Part shown: positions 46,742-54,996 of the stretch, one piece after another
Layout: each line of letters starts with the position of its first letter
Numbering within the stretch: position 1 is the first letter of the stretch
Source: Pseudorhodoferax aquiterrae
GTDB taxonomy: Bacteria; Pseudomonadota; Gammaproteobacteria; Burkholderiales; Burkholderiaceae_C
Assembly: GCF_014652235.1 (NCBI RefSeq)
Contig: NZ_BMYK01000001.1
Coordinates: forward strand, 248,001-312,000
Length of the DNA stretch: 64,000 nucleotides
Direction: 5' to 3'
Translations under genes and position numbers: made by a program
The notes under the pieces: model-generated
Told to the model about the DNA's origin: nothing
What the model saw: only the letters and a program-made list of their open reading frames with translations
The model's database searches: none

Positions 46742-47980
46742 CTACACGCGCTCGATGATGATGGCCGGGGCCATGCCGCCGGCGGCGCACATGGTGACCA
46801 GGCCGCGCTTGAGGTCGCGCCGTTCCAGCTCGTCCAGCAGCGTGCCGATCAGCAGCGAGCCGGTGGCGCCGATGGGATGGCCCAGCGCCATGGCGCCGCC
46901 GTTCACGTTGACCTTGGCACGGTCGAGCCGGAGGTCGCGGATGAACTTCTCGGCCACGACGGCGAAGGCCTCGTTGATTTCCCACAGGTCGATGTCGTCC
47001 ACCGTGAGGCCGGCCTTGGCCAGCACCTTGCGCGCGGCCGGGACCGGGGCGTTGAGCATCAGCGTGGCGCTGTCGCCCACGTTGGCCATGGCGACGACGC
47101 GGGCGCGGGGCTTGAGGCCGCGCTTCTTGACGTAGGCGCCCGAGGCCAGCAGCAGCGCGCCGGCGCCGTCCACCACGCCCGAGCTGTTGCCGGCGTGGTG
47201 CACGTAGTTGATCTTGAGGTCCGGGAAGACCTGCCGGATCAGGCCGGCATAGGTGTTGCCCTGGTCGTCGATGGGGCGCTCGGCCATGACCTCGAAGGCG
47301 GGCTTGAGCGAGGCCAGCCCCTCCAGCGTGGTCTGCGGGCGTGGGAACTCCTCGCGGTCCAGCGCCAGGCTGCCGTCTTCGCGGTAGACCGGCACCAGGC
47401 TGCGCTTGAAGTGGCCGCCCTCGATGGCGGCGGCGGCGCGTTGCTGGCTCACGAGGGCCAGCTCGTCCAGCGCGCTGCGCGGGATGCCTTCCAGCGTGGC
47501 GATGGCGTCGGCGCAGACGCCCTGGTGCGACTGCGGCACGTTGCGGCGCAGGCGCAGGTTGCCGGCGTCCATCATGTTGGGGTTGGCGGGATCGGCGAGC
47601 GTGGCCGTGTAGCTCATCATCTCGCAGCCGCCCGCGATGACCAGATCCTCGAAGCCCGCGGCCACGGTGGCGGCCGCCAGGTTGACCGAGGTGATGCCCG
47701 AGCCGCAGAAGCGGTCCAGCGTCACGCCGCTGGCCAGGTGGCTGTAGCCGGCGTCCAGCAGCGCCATGCGCGCCATGTCCATGCCCTGCTTGCCGCGCTG
47801 GGTGGAGGTGCCCCAGATCACGTCGTCCACCTCGGCGGTGTCGAGCTGGTTGCGCTCGGCGATGGCCTTGAGCACGGTGGCGGCCAGGTGCTGGGGATGC
47901 TGGTCGGCAAGGGCGCCCTTGCCGACCTTGCCGATGCCGCGCGGCGTGCGGCAGGTGTCGATGATGTATGCGTCGGACAT
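46742..47980 (-). CDS. acetyl-CoA C-acyltransferase (thiolase)
   Basis: A 412-residue thiolase that cleaves 3-ketoacyl-CoA with CoA. The nucleophilic Cys lies in TLDRFCGSGITSVNLA; the second conserved block reads NVNGGAMALGHPIGATG with its His, and the C-terminal Cys in TMCAAGGMAPAIIIERV. The length is normal for FadA/acetyl-CoA acyltransferases. The promoter carries regulon site g with TAGTCT at the expected distance. It is the last step of the beta-oxidation set spread over this window, partner to FadB at 35018. Confidence 0.95.
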   Translation of the reverse strand: MSDAYIIDTCRTPRGIGKVGKGALADQHPQHLAATVLKAIAERNQLDTAEVDDVIWGTSTQRGKQGMDMARMALLDAGYSHLASGVTLDRFCGSGITSVNLAAATVAAGFEDLVIAGGCEMMSYTATLADPANPNMMDAGNLRLRRNVPQSHQGVCADAIATLEGIPRSALDELALVSQQRAAAAIEGGHFKRSLVPVYREDGSLALDREEFPRPQTTLEGLASLKPAFEVMAERPIDDQGNTYAGLIRQVFPDLKINYVHHAGNSSGVVDGAGALLLASGAYVKKRGLKPRARVVAMANVGDSATLMLNAPVPAARKVLAKAGLTVDDIDLWEINEAFAVVAEKFIRDLRLDRAKVNVNGGAMALGHPIGATGSLLIGTLLDELERRDLKRGLVTMCAAGGMAPAIIIERV

Positions 47981-48038
47981 GGTGGTGGTCTGTGCGTTGC
48001 GAAGATCGGCAGACTAGCGGCGCGGCGCGCCGCCGTCA

Positions 48039-48054
48039 TCGTCCGAAGCGACGA
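48039..48054 (-). promoter_or_regulatory. regulon palindrome, site g, with -10 element
   Basis: TCGTCCGAAGCGACGA keeps both outer arms TCGTC and GACGA. On the minus strand TAGTCT (48016-48011) follows after 22 bases, and the thiolase ATG (47980) 30 bases beyond. The site falls between the hydratase gene stop (48063) and the thiolase, giving the thiolase its own promoter. Confidence 0.72.
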
Positions 48055-48062
48055 GTCGGGGT

Positions 48063-48836
48063 TTACCCGGCCTGGATGCGGCCGCGGGCCTGCACCTCCT
48101 CGCGCCGGGCGCGCAGCTGGGCGGTGTCCAGCGACTGGGCCCAGCGGCGCGATGCCGCCCTCTCCTCGACCAGGCCGTCGGCCAGGCTGCCGGCGTAGCC
48201 GCCGTCGATGAGCTGCTTGTAGATCTGCACCACCTCGGGCAGCGCACTGGCCATGTCGGCGGCCAGCGCGAAGGCCTGGGGCAGCAGGTCTTCGGGCGCG
48301 ACCACGCGGTTGACCAGGCCCCAGCGCTCGGCCTGCTCGGCACCGACGAAGTTGCCGCTGAACGACATCTCCTTGGCGCGGGCGATGCCGATCAGCCGCG
48401 GCAGCTTCTGCGACAGGCCCCAGCCCGGCACCACGCCCACGCGCGCATGGGTGTCGGCGAAGCGCGCCTGGGTCGAGGCGATCAGCACGTCGCAGGCCAG
48501 GGCGAGTTCCAGCCCGCCCGTGACGGCCGCGCCGTTGATGGCACCAATGATGGGCCGGCCGAAGCGCTGCAGCGCAAGCACAGGGTCTGCCTTGGCGTTG
48601 CCCAGCGCGTTGCCGTCGATCTCGCGCAGGTCCAGGCCGGCGCAGAAGGCGCGGCCGGCGCCGGTCAGCACCAGCACGCGCACGGTGGGGTCGGCCGCCA
48701 GGCGGTCCACGGCGTCGGCGATGGCCTGGCGCAGCGCGAGCGACAGCGCGTTCATGGCCTGCGGCCGGTTCAGCGTGAGACAGGCGACGCCGGGCGAGGG
48801 CGTGGACAGCTGCAGCAGTTCGTCGCTCGTGCTCAT
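48063..48836 (-). CDS. enoyl-CoA hydratase (crotonase family)
   Basis: A 257-residue crotonase. CoA pocket RAFCAGLDLREIDG and oxyanion/catalytic block GAAVTGGLELALACDVLIAS retain the first hydratase Glu (GGLEL). The second position is Thr within ARFADTHARVGVVPGWGLSQKL, a pattern found in a large EchA-type subgroup. Probable hydratase, although the missing second Glu leaves room for other chemistry. It shares a four-base ATGA overlap with the upstream DsbA-fold gene and lies in the unit GST, DsbA-fold isomerase, hydratase. Confidence 0.88.
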   Translation of the reverse strand: MSTSDELLQLSTPSPGVACLTLNRPQAMNALSLALRQAIADAVDRLAADPTVRVLVLTGAGRAFCAGLDLREIDGNALGNAKADPVLALQRFGRPIIGAINGAAVTGGLELALACDVLIASTQARFADTHARVGVVPGWGLSQKLPRLIGIARAKEMSFSGNFVGAEQAERWGLVNRVVAPEDLLPQAFALAADMASALPEVVQIYKQLIDGGYAGSLADGLVEERAASRRWAQSLDTAQLRARREEVQARGRIQAG

Positions 48837-49438
48837 CGTGCGCGCTCCAGTGCGGCCCGCACGAGCGGCAGGTGGTCGTTGCCAAAGTACATGTCGTCTC
48901 CCAGAAAGATGGTGGGCGTGCCGAAGCCGCCGCGCGCGATGAGTTCCTCGGTGTTGGCGCGCAGCTGGTCCTTGATGTGCTGCGCACCGATGGCGGCCAG
49001 CAGCGCGTCGGCATCGGCGCCGGCACGCTGGCAGACCTCGCGCACGACGGCGTCCTGCGCGATGTCCAGGTCGTCGCGCCAGTACGCCTCGAAGCCGGCC
49101 TTGGCGAAGGCCGGCAACTGGCCGCTTTCGTCCAGCACCAGGCAGCCGCGCATGAGCTTGACGCTGTTGACCGGGAACACCGTGGGCGGGAACTTCACCT
49201 GCACGCCGGTCCAGCGCGCCCAGTCCGCCAGGCTCTTGCCCAGGTAGGCCTGCTTGGCCGGCACGGGCGTGCGGCGCGACTCGTAGACCGTGGGGTTCAC
49301 GGTGTTGAACACGCCGCCGACCATGAAGGGCCGCCAGCGGATCACCGCGCCGAGTTCGGCCGCCATGGGCTGCACGTTGGTGAAGGCCAGGTAGGTCCAG
49401 GGGCTGGAGATGTCGAAGAAGAATTCGATGTCGGGCAT
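48833..49438 (-). CDS. DsbA-fold isomerase, 2-hydroxychromene-2-carboxylate isomerase-like
   Basis: A 201-residue protein of the kappa-GST/DsbA fold. The N-terminal FFFDISSPWTYLAF has the Ser of the SPY/SPW active-site motif in place of the DsbA cysteines, and the C-terminal GGFGTPTIFLGDDMYFGNDHL matches the family's cis-Pro loop and tail. Relatives isomerise a ring intermediate of naphthalene degradation using glutathione as cofactor, but many homologs act in unknown pathways. A full GST gene lies directly upstream, which supports glutathione use. Overlaps the hydratase gene by ATGA. Confidence 0.86.
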   Translation of the reverse strand: MPDIEFFFDISSPWTYLAFTNVQPMAAELGAVIRWRPFMVGGVFNTVNPTVYESRRTPVPAKQAYLGKSLADWARWTGVQVKFPPTVFPVNSVKLMRGCLVLDESGQLPAFAKAGFEAYWRDDLDIAQDAVVREVCQRAGADADALLAAIGAQHIKDQLRANTEELIARGGFGTPTIFLGDDMYFGNDHLPLVRAALERAR

Positions 49439-49439
49439 G

Positions 49440-50156
49440 TCACTCCTTGGTGGCTGCGGTGGTGGCGGCGTTCGTGCCGCGGAACAGATGGCGGCGCGCG
49501 GCGTCGTCCATGGCCTTGCCGGGCCGGCCCAGCTCCTTGCCGACCGCGAGACCGGCCTGGACCTGGGGCCGCGCGCGCAGCTCGGCATACCAGCGCTTCA
49601 CGTGTGGGAAGTCGTCCAGCGTGATCTGCTGCGCCTTGTGCGTCATGGCCCAGGGGAAAGTGGCGATGTCGGCGATCGAGTACTCGCCCGCGATGCAGGC
49701 GTCCGTGGCCGCGAGCTGGCGGTCCAGCACGCCGTAGAGCCGGCGCACCTCGGCGCCGTAGCGGTCGATGGCGTAAGGGATCTTCTCGGCCGCGTAGAGC
49801 AGGAAGTGGCCGTGCTGCCCGGCCATGGGTCCCAGGCCACCGACCTGCCAGTAGACCCATTGCAGCACGCGGTAGCGCTCGGCCGGCGCGCTGGGCATCA
49901 ACCGGCCGGCCTTCTCCGCCAGGTACTGCAGGATGGCCCCGCTCTCGAACAGCGCCAACGGGGGGCCGCCGCCCAGGGGGTCGTGGTCGACGATGGCCGG
50001 AATCCGGTTGTTGGGGCTGATGGCCAGGAACTCCGGCGCGAACTGCCCGCCAGCGCCGATGTGGACCGGCACGACGCGGTAGGGCAGGCCGCATTCCTCC
50101 AGCAGGATGCTGATCTTCCAGCCGTTGGGTGTCGGCCAATAGTGCAGGTCGATCAT
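49440..50156 (-). CDS. glutathione S-transferase, YfcG-like
   Basis: A 238-residue nu-class GST. The thioredoxin-like domain starts IDLHYWPTPNGWKISILLEECG, with the Thr/Asn glutathione contacts of the YfcG group, then NPNNRIPAIVDHD-type and LFESGAILQYLAEKAGRL (SNAIL-like) blocks. A helical domain follows with GEYSIADIATFPW. YfcG relatives work as disulfide reductases or conjugating enzymes. MetIDLHYW at 50156 was chosen; it follows AAGGAGACAAG. The gene heads a minus-strand unit with the DsbA-fold isomerase and hydratase, diverging from the solute-binding protein over regulon site e. Confidence 0.9.
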   Translation of the reverse strand: MIDLHYWPTPNGWKISILLEECGLPYRVVPVHIGAGGQFAPEFLAISPNNRIPAIVDHDPLGGGPPLALFESGAILQYLAEKAGRLMPSAPAERYRVLQWVYWQVGGLGPMAGQHGHFLLYAAEKIPYAIDRYGAEVRRLYGVLDRQLAATDACIAGEYSIADIATFPWAMTHKAQQITLDDFPHVKRWYAELRARPQVQAGLAVGKELGRPGKAMDDAARRHLFRGTNAATTAATKE

Positions 50157-50236
50157 GGCGCGCTTGTCTCCTTGCGCCGCTTTGTAAAGCGGATGCCGGG
50201 ACACGGCTGTCCCGCAGGTGGCTGTGCTTGCAGAAA

Positions 50237-50252
50237 TCGTCGTTCCGGACGA
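50237..50252 (+). promoter_or_regulatory. regulon palindrome, site e, with -10 element
   Basis: TCGTCGTTCCGGACGA keeps both outer arms. TAGCAT (50275-50280) lies 22 bases beyond on the plus strand and directs toward the solute-binding protein and ligase genes. No comparable hexamer is clear on the minus side toward the GST gene. Confidence 0.7.
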
Positions 50253-50340
50253 TGGGCCGGGCGGACCCCCGGCCTAGCATGTCGCGCCGGCCGGGGCTCC
50301 GGGCCCTGGCAGGTCACGACAAGCACCAGGAGACAAGAGC

Positions 50341-51558
50341 ATGAACAAAGACGGAGAACGCGCCGGTCTGTCACGCCGTGCGACGCTGGCCTTGGGCCTG
50401 GCCACCGCGCTGCCGGCACGCGCGCAGAAGGCCTACGGCCCCGGCGTCAGCGACACCGAGATCAAGATCGGCAACATCCTGCCGTACTCGGGGCCGGCAT
50501 CCTCCTACGGCACCATGGGCAAGGCGCTGCAGGGCTACTTCAACAAGGTCAATGCGCAGGGCGGCGTCAACGGCCGCAAGCTCAGGCTGCTGTCGCTGGA
50601 CGACGGCTACAACCCCGCCAAGACCGTGGAGCAGGCGCGCAAGCTGGTCGAGCAGGAAGAGGTGCTGTTCATCGGCGCCGTGCTGGGTACGGCGACCAAC
50701 CTCGCGATCCAGAAGTACATGAACGCCAAGAAGGTGCCGCAGCTGTTCGTGCAGAGCGGCGCGAGCCGCTGGAACGACCCCAAGGCCTTTCCGTGGACCA
50801 TGGGCTTCCAGACCTCCTACCAGGTCGAGGCCGCCATCCACGCCCGGCACATCCTGCAGCACGCGCCGGCTGCCAAGATCGGGGTGCTCTACCAGAACGA
50901 TGACCTCGGCAAGGACTACCTCAAGGGCTTCCTCGAGGCGCTGGGCGACAAGGCCAAGGCCATGGTCGTGGCCCAGCTCAGCTACGAGTTCAGCGACCCC
51001 ACCATCGACAGCCAGCTGGTGCAGCTGCGGGCCGCGGGCGCCGACACCTTCTTCAACGTGAGCACGCCCAAGTTCGCGGCCATGGCGATCCGCCGCAGCG
51101 CCGAGATGGGCTGGAAGCCCACGCACTACCTGGCCAGCGTGTCGGCCTCGCTGCAATCGGTCATCAAGCCGGCCGGCATCGAGAACGCGCAGGGCGTGAT
51201 CACCGCCACCTTCATGCGCGACCCGTCGGAGACGGCCGAGCGCGACACGCCAGAGGTGCGCGAGTTCTCGGCCTTCATGGCCCAGTATTACCCCGAGGGC
51301 AACCCCTACGAGACGCTCAACGCGCTGGCCTACAGCATGGGCCAGCTCATGGAGAAGGTCTTACAGCAGGCCGGCGAGCAGCTCACGCGCGAGAACGTGA
51401 TGCGCCAGGCCGCGGCGCTGGACCTCACGCTGCCCATGGTGCGCGCCGGCATGCGCGTGAAGACCGGCCCTGGCGACTACGCCCCGCTCGAGCAGCTGCA
51501 GATGCTGCGCCTGAAGGGCGACACCTACGAACGCTTCGGCCCCATCCTGCCGTCCTGA
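50341..51558 (+). CDS. branched-chain-type ABC transporter solute-binding protein (orphan)
   Basis: A 405-residue periplasmic type I solute-binding protein. The N-terminus has a signal with twin arginine (LSRRATLALGLATALPARA). The fold is shown by IKIGNILPYSGPASSYGTMG, VNGRKLRLLSLDDGYNPAKTVEQARKLV, and KIGVLYQNDDLGKDYLKGF. Relatives bind amino acids, urea, aromatic or dicarboxylic acids. No ABC permease or ATPase adjoins it, so it must share a transporter encoded elsewhere. Preceded by AGGAGACAAG and by regulon site e. It is not closely similar to the second binding protein at 60370. Confidence 0.92.
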   Translation: MNKDGERAGLSRRATLALGLATALPARAQKAYGPGVSDTEIKIGNILPYSGPASSYGTMGKALQGYFNKVNAQGGVNGRKLRLLSLDDGYNPAKTVEQARKLVEQEEVLFIGAVLGTATNLAIQKYMNAKKVPQLFVQSGASRWNDPKAFPWTMGFQTSYQVEAAIHARHILQHAPAAKIGVLYQNDDLGKDYLKGFLEALGDKAKAMVVAQLSYEFSDPTIDSQLVQLRAAGADTFFNVSTPKFAAMAIRRSAEMGWKPTHYLASVSASLQSVIKPAGIENAQGVITATFMRDPSETAERDTPEVREFSAFMAQYYPEGNPYETLNALAYSMGQLMEKVLQQAGEQLTRENVMRQAAALDLTLPMVRAGMRVKTGPGDYAPLEQLQMLRLKGDTYERFGPILPS

Positions 51559-51564
51559 AATGAA

Positions 51565-51689
51565 ACCACCCCCGTTTGGACTTCTCACTGCGTGTAGAAG
51601 TCCCATCCCCCCTCAAGGGGGCGCACCCGGCGGCCGGGCGGAGCCCGTTCCGCGGCTGCGCTGGCATGGCCTGCTCCGCGGCCTTCCGA
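51565..51689 (+). repeat. 125-bp intergenic repeat, copy 2
   Basis: This block matches 10748-10869. It has the same GGACTTCT...AGAAGTCC hairpin, CCCCCTCAAGGGGG stem-loop, a variable GC-rich part and CTGGCATGGCCTGCTCCG. It begins six bases after a stop codon, as copy 1 overlaps one. Both copies precede genes of the acyl-CoA regulon. Confidence 0.85.
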
Positions 51690-51763
51690 ACCTCTGCTCG
51701 CGCGCCTGTTTCGTGCCCTGCGGGTGGTGCGCCAGCGCGATGGACAACTGAAAGGAGATCCCC

Positions 51764-53326
51764 ATGCGCTTGCGCCAGACCCAGTCGCTGCACCGTGCCG
51801 TGCAGCAGTACCCCGACCGCGTGGCCACCGTCTACCACGGCCGCCGCCAGACCTTCCGCCAGCTGCACGAGCGCGTCGCCAGGCTGGCCGGCGCGTTGCA
51901 GGCCCAGGGCATGGTCGCGGGCGACCGCGTGGGCATGCTCGCGCTCAACTCCGACCGCACGCTGGAGTTCTACCTGGCGGTCTGGTGGGCCGGTGGCGTG
52001 GTCAATCCCGTCAACACGCGCTGGAGCGCGGCCGAGATCGCCTTCTCGCTTCAGGACTGCGCCACCGCCATGCTGTTTGTGGACGACAGCTTCGTGCCCA
52101 TGGTGGCGGAGCTGCAGGCCCAGGCGCCGTGCCTGAAGACGCTGCTCTACGTGGGCGACAAGCCCGCGCCGACAGGCTTTCTCGACACCGAGCAGCTCAT
52201 CTCCGCGGCCAGTCCCGTGGAGGACGCGCTGCGCAGCGGCGACGACCTGGCCGGCGTGTTCTACACGGGCGGCACCACGGGCCGGCCCAAGGGCGTGATG
52301 CTGAGCCAGGAGGCGCTGGCCGCCAACTCCATGCTCTCGCTGGTGGCCTCGCCGCTGGACCGCGACGCCGTGCTGCTGCACAGCGCGCCGCTGTTCCACC
52401 TCGGCGGGCTGTCGGCGCTGATGCGTGGCCTGGTGGTGGGCACGACCAACGTGTTCCTGCCGGCCTTCACGCCGGGCGGCGTGCTCAAGGCCATCGCCGA
52501 GCACCGCATCACCAGCCTCATGCTGATCCCGGTGATGCTGCAGTTCCTGCTCGACGACCCGGCTGCGCGCGAGGCCGACCTGTCCAGCGTGCGCGTGATC
52601 GGCTATGGCGCCTCGCCGATCTCCGAGGCCCTGCTGGAGCGGGCCTTCGCGCGGCTCCCGCATGCCGATTTCGTGCAAGGCTACGGCATGACCGAACTGG
52701 CCGCCGGCGTGACCTACCTGACCGCGGAGTACCACTCGGCCGAAGGCCGCAAACTCGGCAAGCTGCCTTCGGCCGGCCGGGCGCTGAACGGCGTGGATGT
52801 GCGCATCGTCGACGTGGAAGGTCGCGAGCTGCCGCGCGGCCAGGTCGGCGAGATCGCGGTGCGCAGCCCCTGCGCGATGTCGGGCTACTGGAACCTGCCC
52901 GAGGCCACGGCCCAGACGCTGAAGGGCGGCTGGCTGTTCACGGGCGACGCCGCGCGCATGGACGAGGACGGCTTCGTCTTCATCGTCGACCGCTTCAAGG
53001 ACATGGTGGTCACGGGCGGCGAAAACGTCTATTGCGGCGAGGTCGAGGCCGCGCTCACGCGCCATCCGGCCGTCGCCGCGGCGGCCGTGATCGGCGTGCC
53101 CCATGCGCAATGGGGCGAGGCCGTGCACGCCGTGCTGGTGCTGCGGCCGGGGTCCGAGGCCACGGCCGAGGACATCCAGGCCCACTGCAAGACATTGATC
53201 GCCGGCTACAAGTGCCCGCGCAGCGTGGAGTTCGTGGCGGCGCTGCCGATCAGCGGGGCGGGCAAGGTCATGAAGTACAAGCTGCGCGAACCGCACTGGA
53301 AGGACCACCGGCGCGCCGTGGCTTGA
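51764..53326 (+). CDS. AMP-forming acyl-CoA ligase, third in window
   Basis: A 520-residue ANL ligase with FYTGGTTGRPKGVM (A3), IGYGASPIS (A4), QGYGMTELAAG (A5), FTGDAARMDEDGFVFIVDR (A7), KDMVVTGGENVYCGEVEAAL (A8) and the catalytic Lys in SGAGKVMKYKLRE. It is similar in length and sequence to the ligase at 9192, including the segment HCKTLIAGYKCPRSVEF, so they descend from one ancestor. AAAGGAG lies close before the ATG. It is co-directional with the solute-binding gene, separated by the 125-bp repeat. Two such paralogs imply two related substrates or two stages of one pathway. Confidence 0.92.
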   Translation: MRLRQTQSLHRAVQQYPDRVATVYHGRRQTFRQLHERVARLAGALQAQGMVAGDRVGMLALNSDRTLEFYLAVWWAGGVVNPVNTRWSAAEIAFSLQDCATAMLFVDDSFVPMVAELQAQAPCLKTLLYVGDKPAPTGFLDTEQLISAASPVEDALRSGDDLAGVFYTGGTTGRPKGVMLSQEALAANSMLSLVASPLDRDAVLLHSAPLFHLGGLSALMRGLVVGTTNVFLPAFTPGGVLKAIAEHRITSLMLIPVMLQFLLDDPAAREADLSSVRVIGYGASPISEALLERAFARLPHADFVQGYGMTELAAGVTYLTAEYHSAEGRKLGKLPSAGRALNGVDVRIVDVEGRELPRGQVGEIAVRSPCAMSGYWNLPEATAQTLKGGWLFTGDAARMDEDGFVFIVDRFKDMVVTGGENVYCGEVEAALTRHPAVAAAAVIGVPHAQWGEAVHAVLVLRPGSEATAEDIQAHCKTLIAGYKCPRSVEFVAALPISGAGKVMKYKLREPHWKDHRRAVA

Positions 53327-53343
53327 GCGGCCTGCGGCGCTGG

Positions 53344-54378
53344 TCAGGCGGGCGCGCGCAGGGCCTCGATCCGGTTCCTGCCGTTCTTCTTGGCGGCGTA
53401 GAGCTGCCGGTCCACAGCCTCGACGAAATCGGCGGACCTGGACTGCCCGAGCGGCGTGGTGGTGCCGACGCCGATGCTGACCGTGACGCACTGGCCGTGC
53501 GGCGACTGCGCATGGACGATGGCCTGCTTGCGGATCAGCCGCTGGCAGCGTTCGGCCACCTTCAGCGCCACCGTGCAGTCGGCCTGCGGCAGCAGGATGA
53601 CGAACTCCTCGCCGCCGAAGCGCGCGACCAGGTCACGCGGGCTATCCACCGCCAGGCTCAGCGTGCGGGCGATGTCCACGATGCAGCGGTCGCCCTGGAT
53701 GTGGCCGTACACGTCGTTGTACTGCTTGAAGAAGTCGATGTCGATCAGCAGCACGGACAGCGGCTGGCCCTGGCTGCGCGCGCTGTCCCACTCGCGCTCC
53801 AGGCTCGCATCGAATTGGCGCCGATTGGCGATGTGGGTCAGACCGTCCTTGAACGACAGCGCTTCGAGCTCGCGCTGCAGCGCGAGCAGCTTCTCCTCGG
53901 TCTTCTTGCGCTCGGTGATGTCGAACATGAAGCCCACCAGGGCCTCGACCTCGCCCCGGTCGTTGCGCACCACGTGCACGACGTCGCGGATCCACACATA
54001 GCCGTTGTCCTTGGTGAGGGCGCGGTAGTCCGCCTCGTGGTCGACGCCGGACTGCGATTGCGACACGCAGAAGTTCACCACGTCGTCGCGGTCCTCCGGG
54101 TGCATGCGCATGGCCCAGTCCTCGACGCCGCGCCAGCTGTCCGCGCGCCAGCCCAGCAAGGCCTCGATCTGCGGCCCGATGTAGGTGAAGCGCTTGGTGG
54201 CCCAGTCGATCTTCCAGGGGATGGCCCGGGTGGATTCCAGCAGGGTGCGGTAGACGGCGCTGTCGCTGCTCAGGCTGTCGCTGCTCAGGCTGTCGATGTC
54301 GGAATGGGGCGGACTTGCGGTGCTCAATGTTCTGTGCGGGGCGGGTGGGGTGACCGGCCCGTCCGGCCGGTCGGCCAT
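53344..54378 (-). CDS. PAS-GGDEF diguanylate cyclase
   Basis: A 344-residue cytoplasmic protein making cyclic di-GMP. Residues about 45-155 form a PAS/PAC sensor (WATKRFTYIGPQIEALLGW, EADYRALTKDNGYVWIRDVV, GFMFDITERKKTEE); residues 170-335 form the cyclase with the intact active site VARFGGEEFVILL. The usual inhibitory RxxD site before it reads SPRD, so product feedback may be absent. The N-terminus contains a duplicated Ser-Leu-Ser-Ser-Asp coded by a tandem 15-bp repeat (54259-54288). No membrane segment. It could control the polysaccharide cluster but is not linked to it. Preceded by an AT-rich 123-base gap. Confidence 0.93.
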   Translation of the reverse strand: MADRPDGPVTPPAPHRTLSTASPPHSDIDSLSSDSLSSDSAVYRTLLESTRAIPWKIDWATKRFTYIGPQIEALLGWRADSWRGVEDWAMRMHPEDRDDVVNFCVSQSQSGVDHEADYRALTKDNGYVWIRDVVHVVRNDRGEVEALVGFMFDITERKKTEEKLLALQRELEALSFKDGLTHIANRRQFDASLEREWDSARSQGQPLSVLLIDIDFFKQYNDVYGHIQGDRCIVDIARTLSLAVDSPRDLVARFGGEEFVILLPQADCTVALKVAERCQRLIRKQAIVHAQSPHGQCVTVSIGVGTTTPLGQSRSADFVEAVDRQLYAAKKNGRNRIEALRAPA

Positions 54379-54501
54379 GGCAGGACGGTGGCCTGGGCGC
54401 AGCCCTGCCGGTCGGCATGGGGAGTCGGCTGGTTACAAAAAGTATATCCAGCGGCGCGGGGTGCATGGGTGCAATGCGCGCCGTTGGGCAAGGCGACCCT
54501 G

Positions 54502-54996
54502 TCAGCAGGTCTTGGCCCGCGTGTCCTTCCCGCCCTGGCCCCTGACCACCGTCAGCGTGGGCAGGTTGTCGCCGCCCTGGGGTGTCAGCTGGATGGTGTC
54601 GGGGCCGGTGAAGCGGCCCTCGTAGCTGGCGGCCAGGGGTGCGGGCACGGTGGTCGCCGGGGGGATGGGCGCGAGGTTGAGCTTGAGCGTGCAGCCGGAA
54701 TAGCTGCCGGTCACCACATGTTCGTTGTTGTCGAAGCGCAAGTTGCTGAACTCCTCGAAGTTGCCGGATTCCGTGGTCGGCGCATTCGGGTTCAGGTTGA
54801 TGGCGATGTCGTGCTGGGCGCCGCCGACATCGCCGTTGAACACGAAGCCGAAGGTGAAGAAGGGCACGACCAGGGCCGCCTCGCCGCCGCAGCCGGCGGT
54901 GAGCAGCGCGGCGAGCAAGGCGGCCAGGGGCCAGGAGGCGCGGCGCGGCGCGGTGCCCGATGGGCGGGCGGACGGGTCATGGCGGCGGCTTGGCAT
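54502..54996 (-). CDS. small lipoprotein of the envelope protease cluster
   Basis: A 164-residue lipoprotein with lipobox LLTAGC (Cys near 36). The mature part is beta-rich (FFTFGFVFNGDVGG, NEHVVTGSYSGCTLKLN, SYEGRFTGPDTIQLTPQGGD), not assigned to any family. A GAAGGAG ribosome site supports the ATG at 54996. Its start lies within the end of the serine-protease gene (20-base overlap), so it is the last gene of a four-gene transcript. It may be substrate, anchor or partner of the protease; nothing decides. Confidence 0.78.
   Translation of the reverse strand: MPSRRHDPSARPSGTAPRRASWPLAALLAALLTAGCGGEAALVVPFFTFGFVFNGDVGGAQHDIAINLNPNAPTTESGNFEEFSNLRFDNNEHVVTGSYSGCTLKLNLAPIPPATTVPAPLAASYEGRFTGPDTIQLTPQGGDNLPTLTVVRGQGGKDTRAKTC

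Noticed and set aside
54428-54452. GCTGG...CCAGC hairpin around an A-rich stretch upstream of the diguanylate cyclase
   Set aside because: Only 5-base arms with a 15-base loop. It is more likely a promoter-type AT-rich patch than a terminator or operator.
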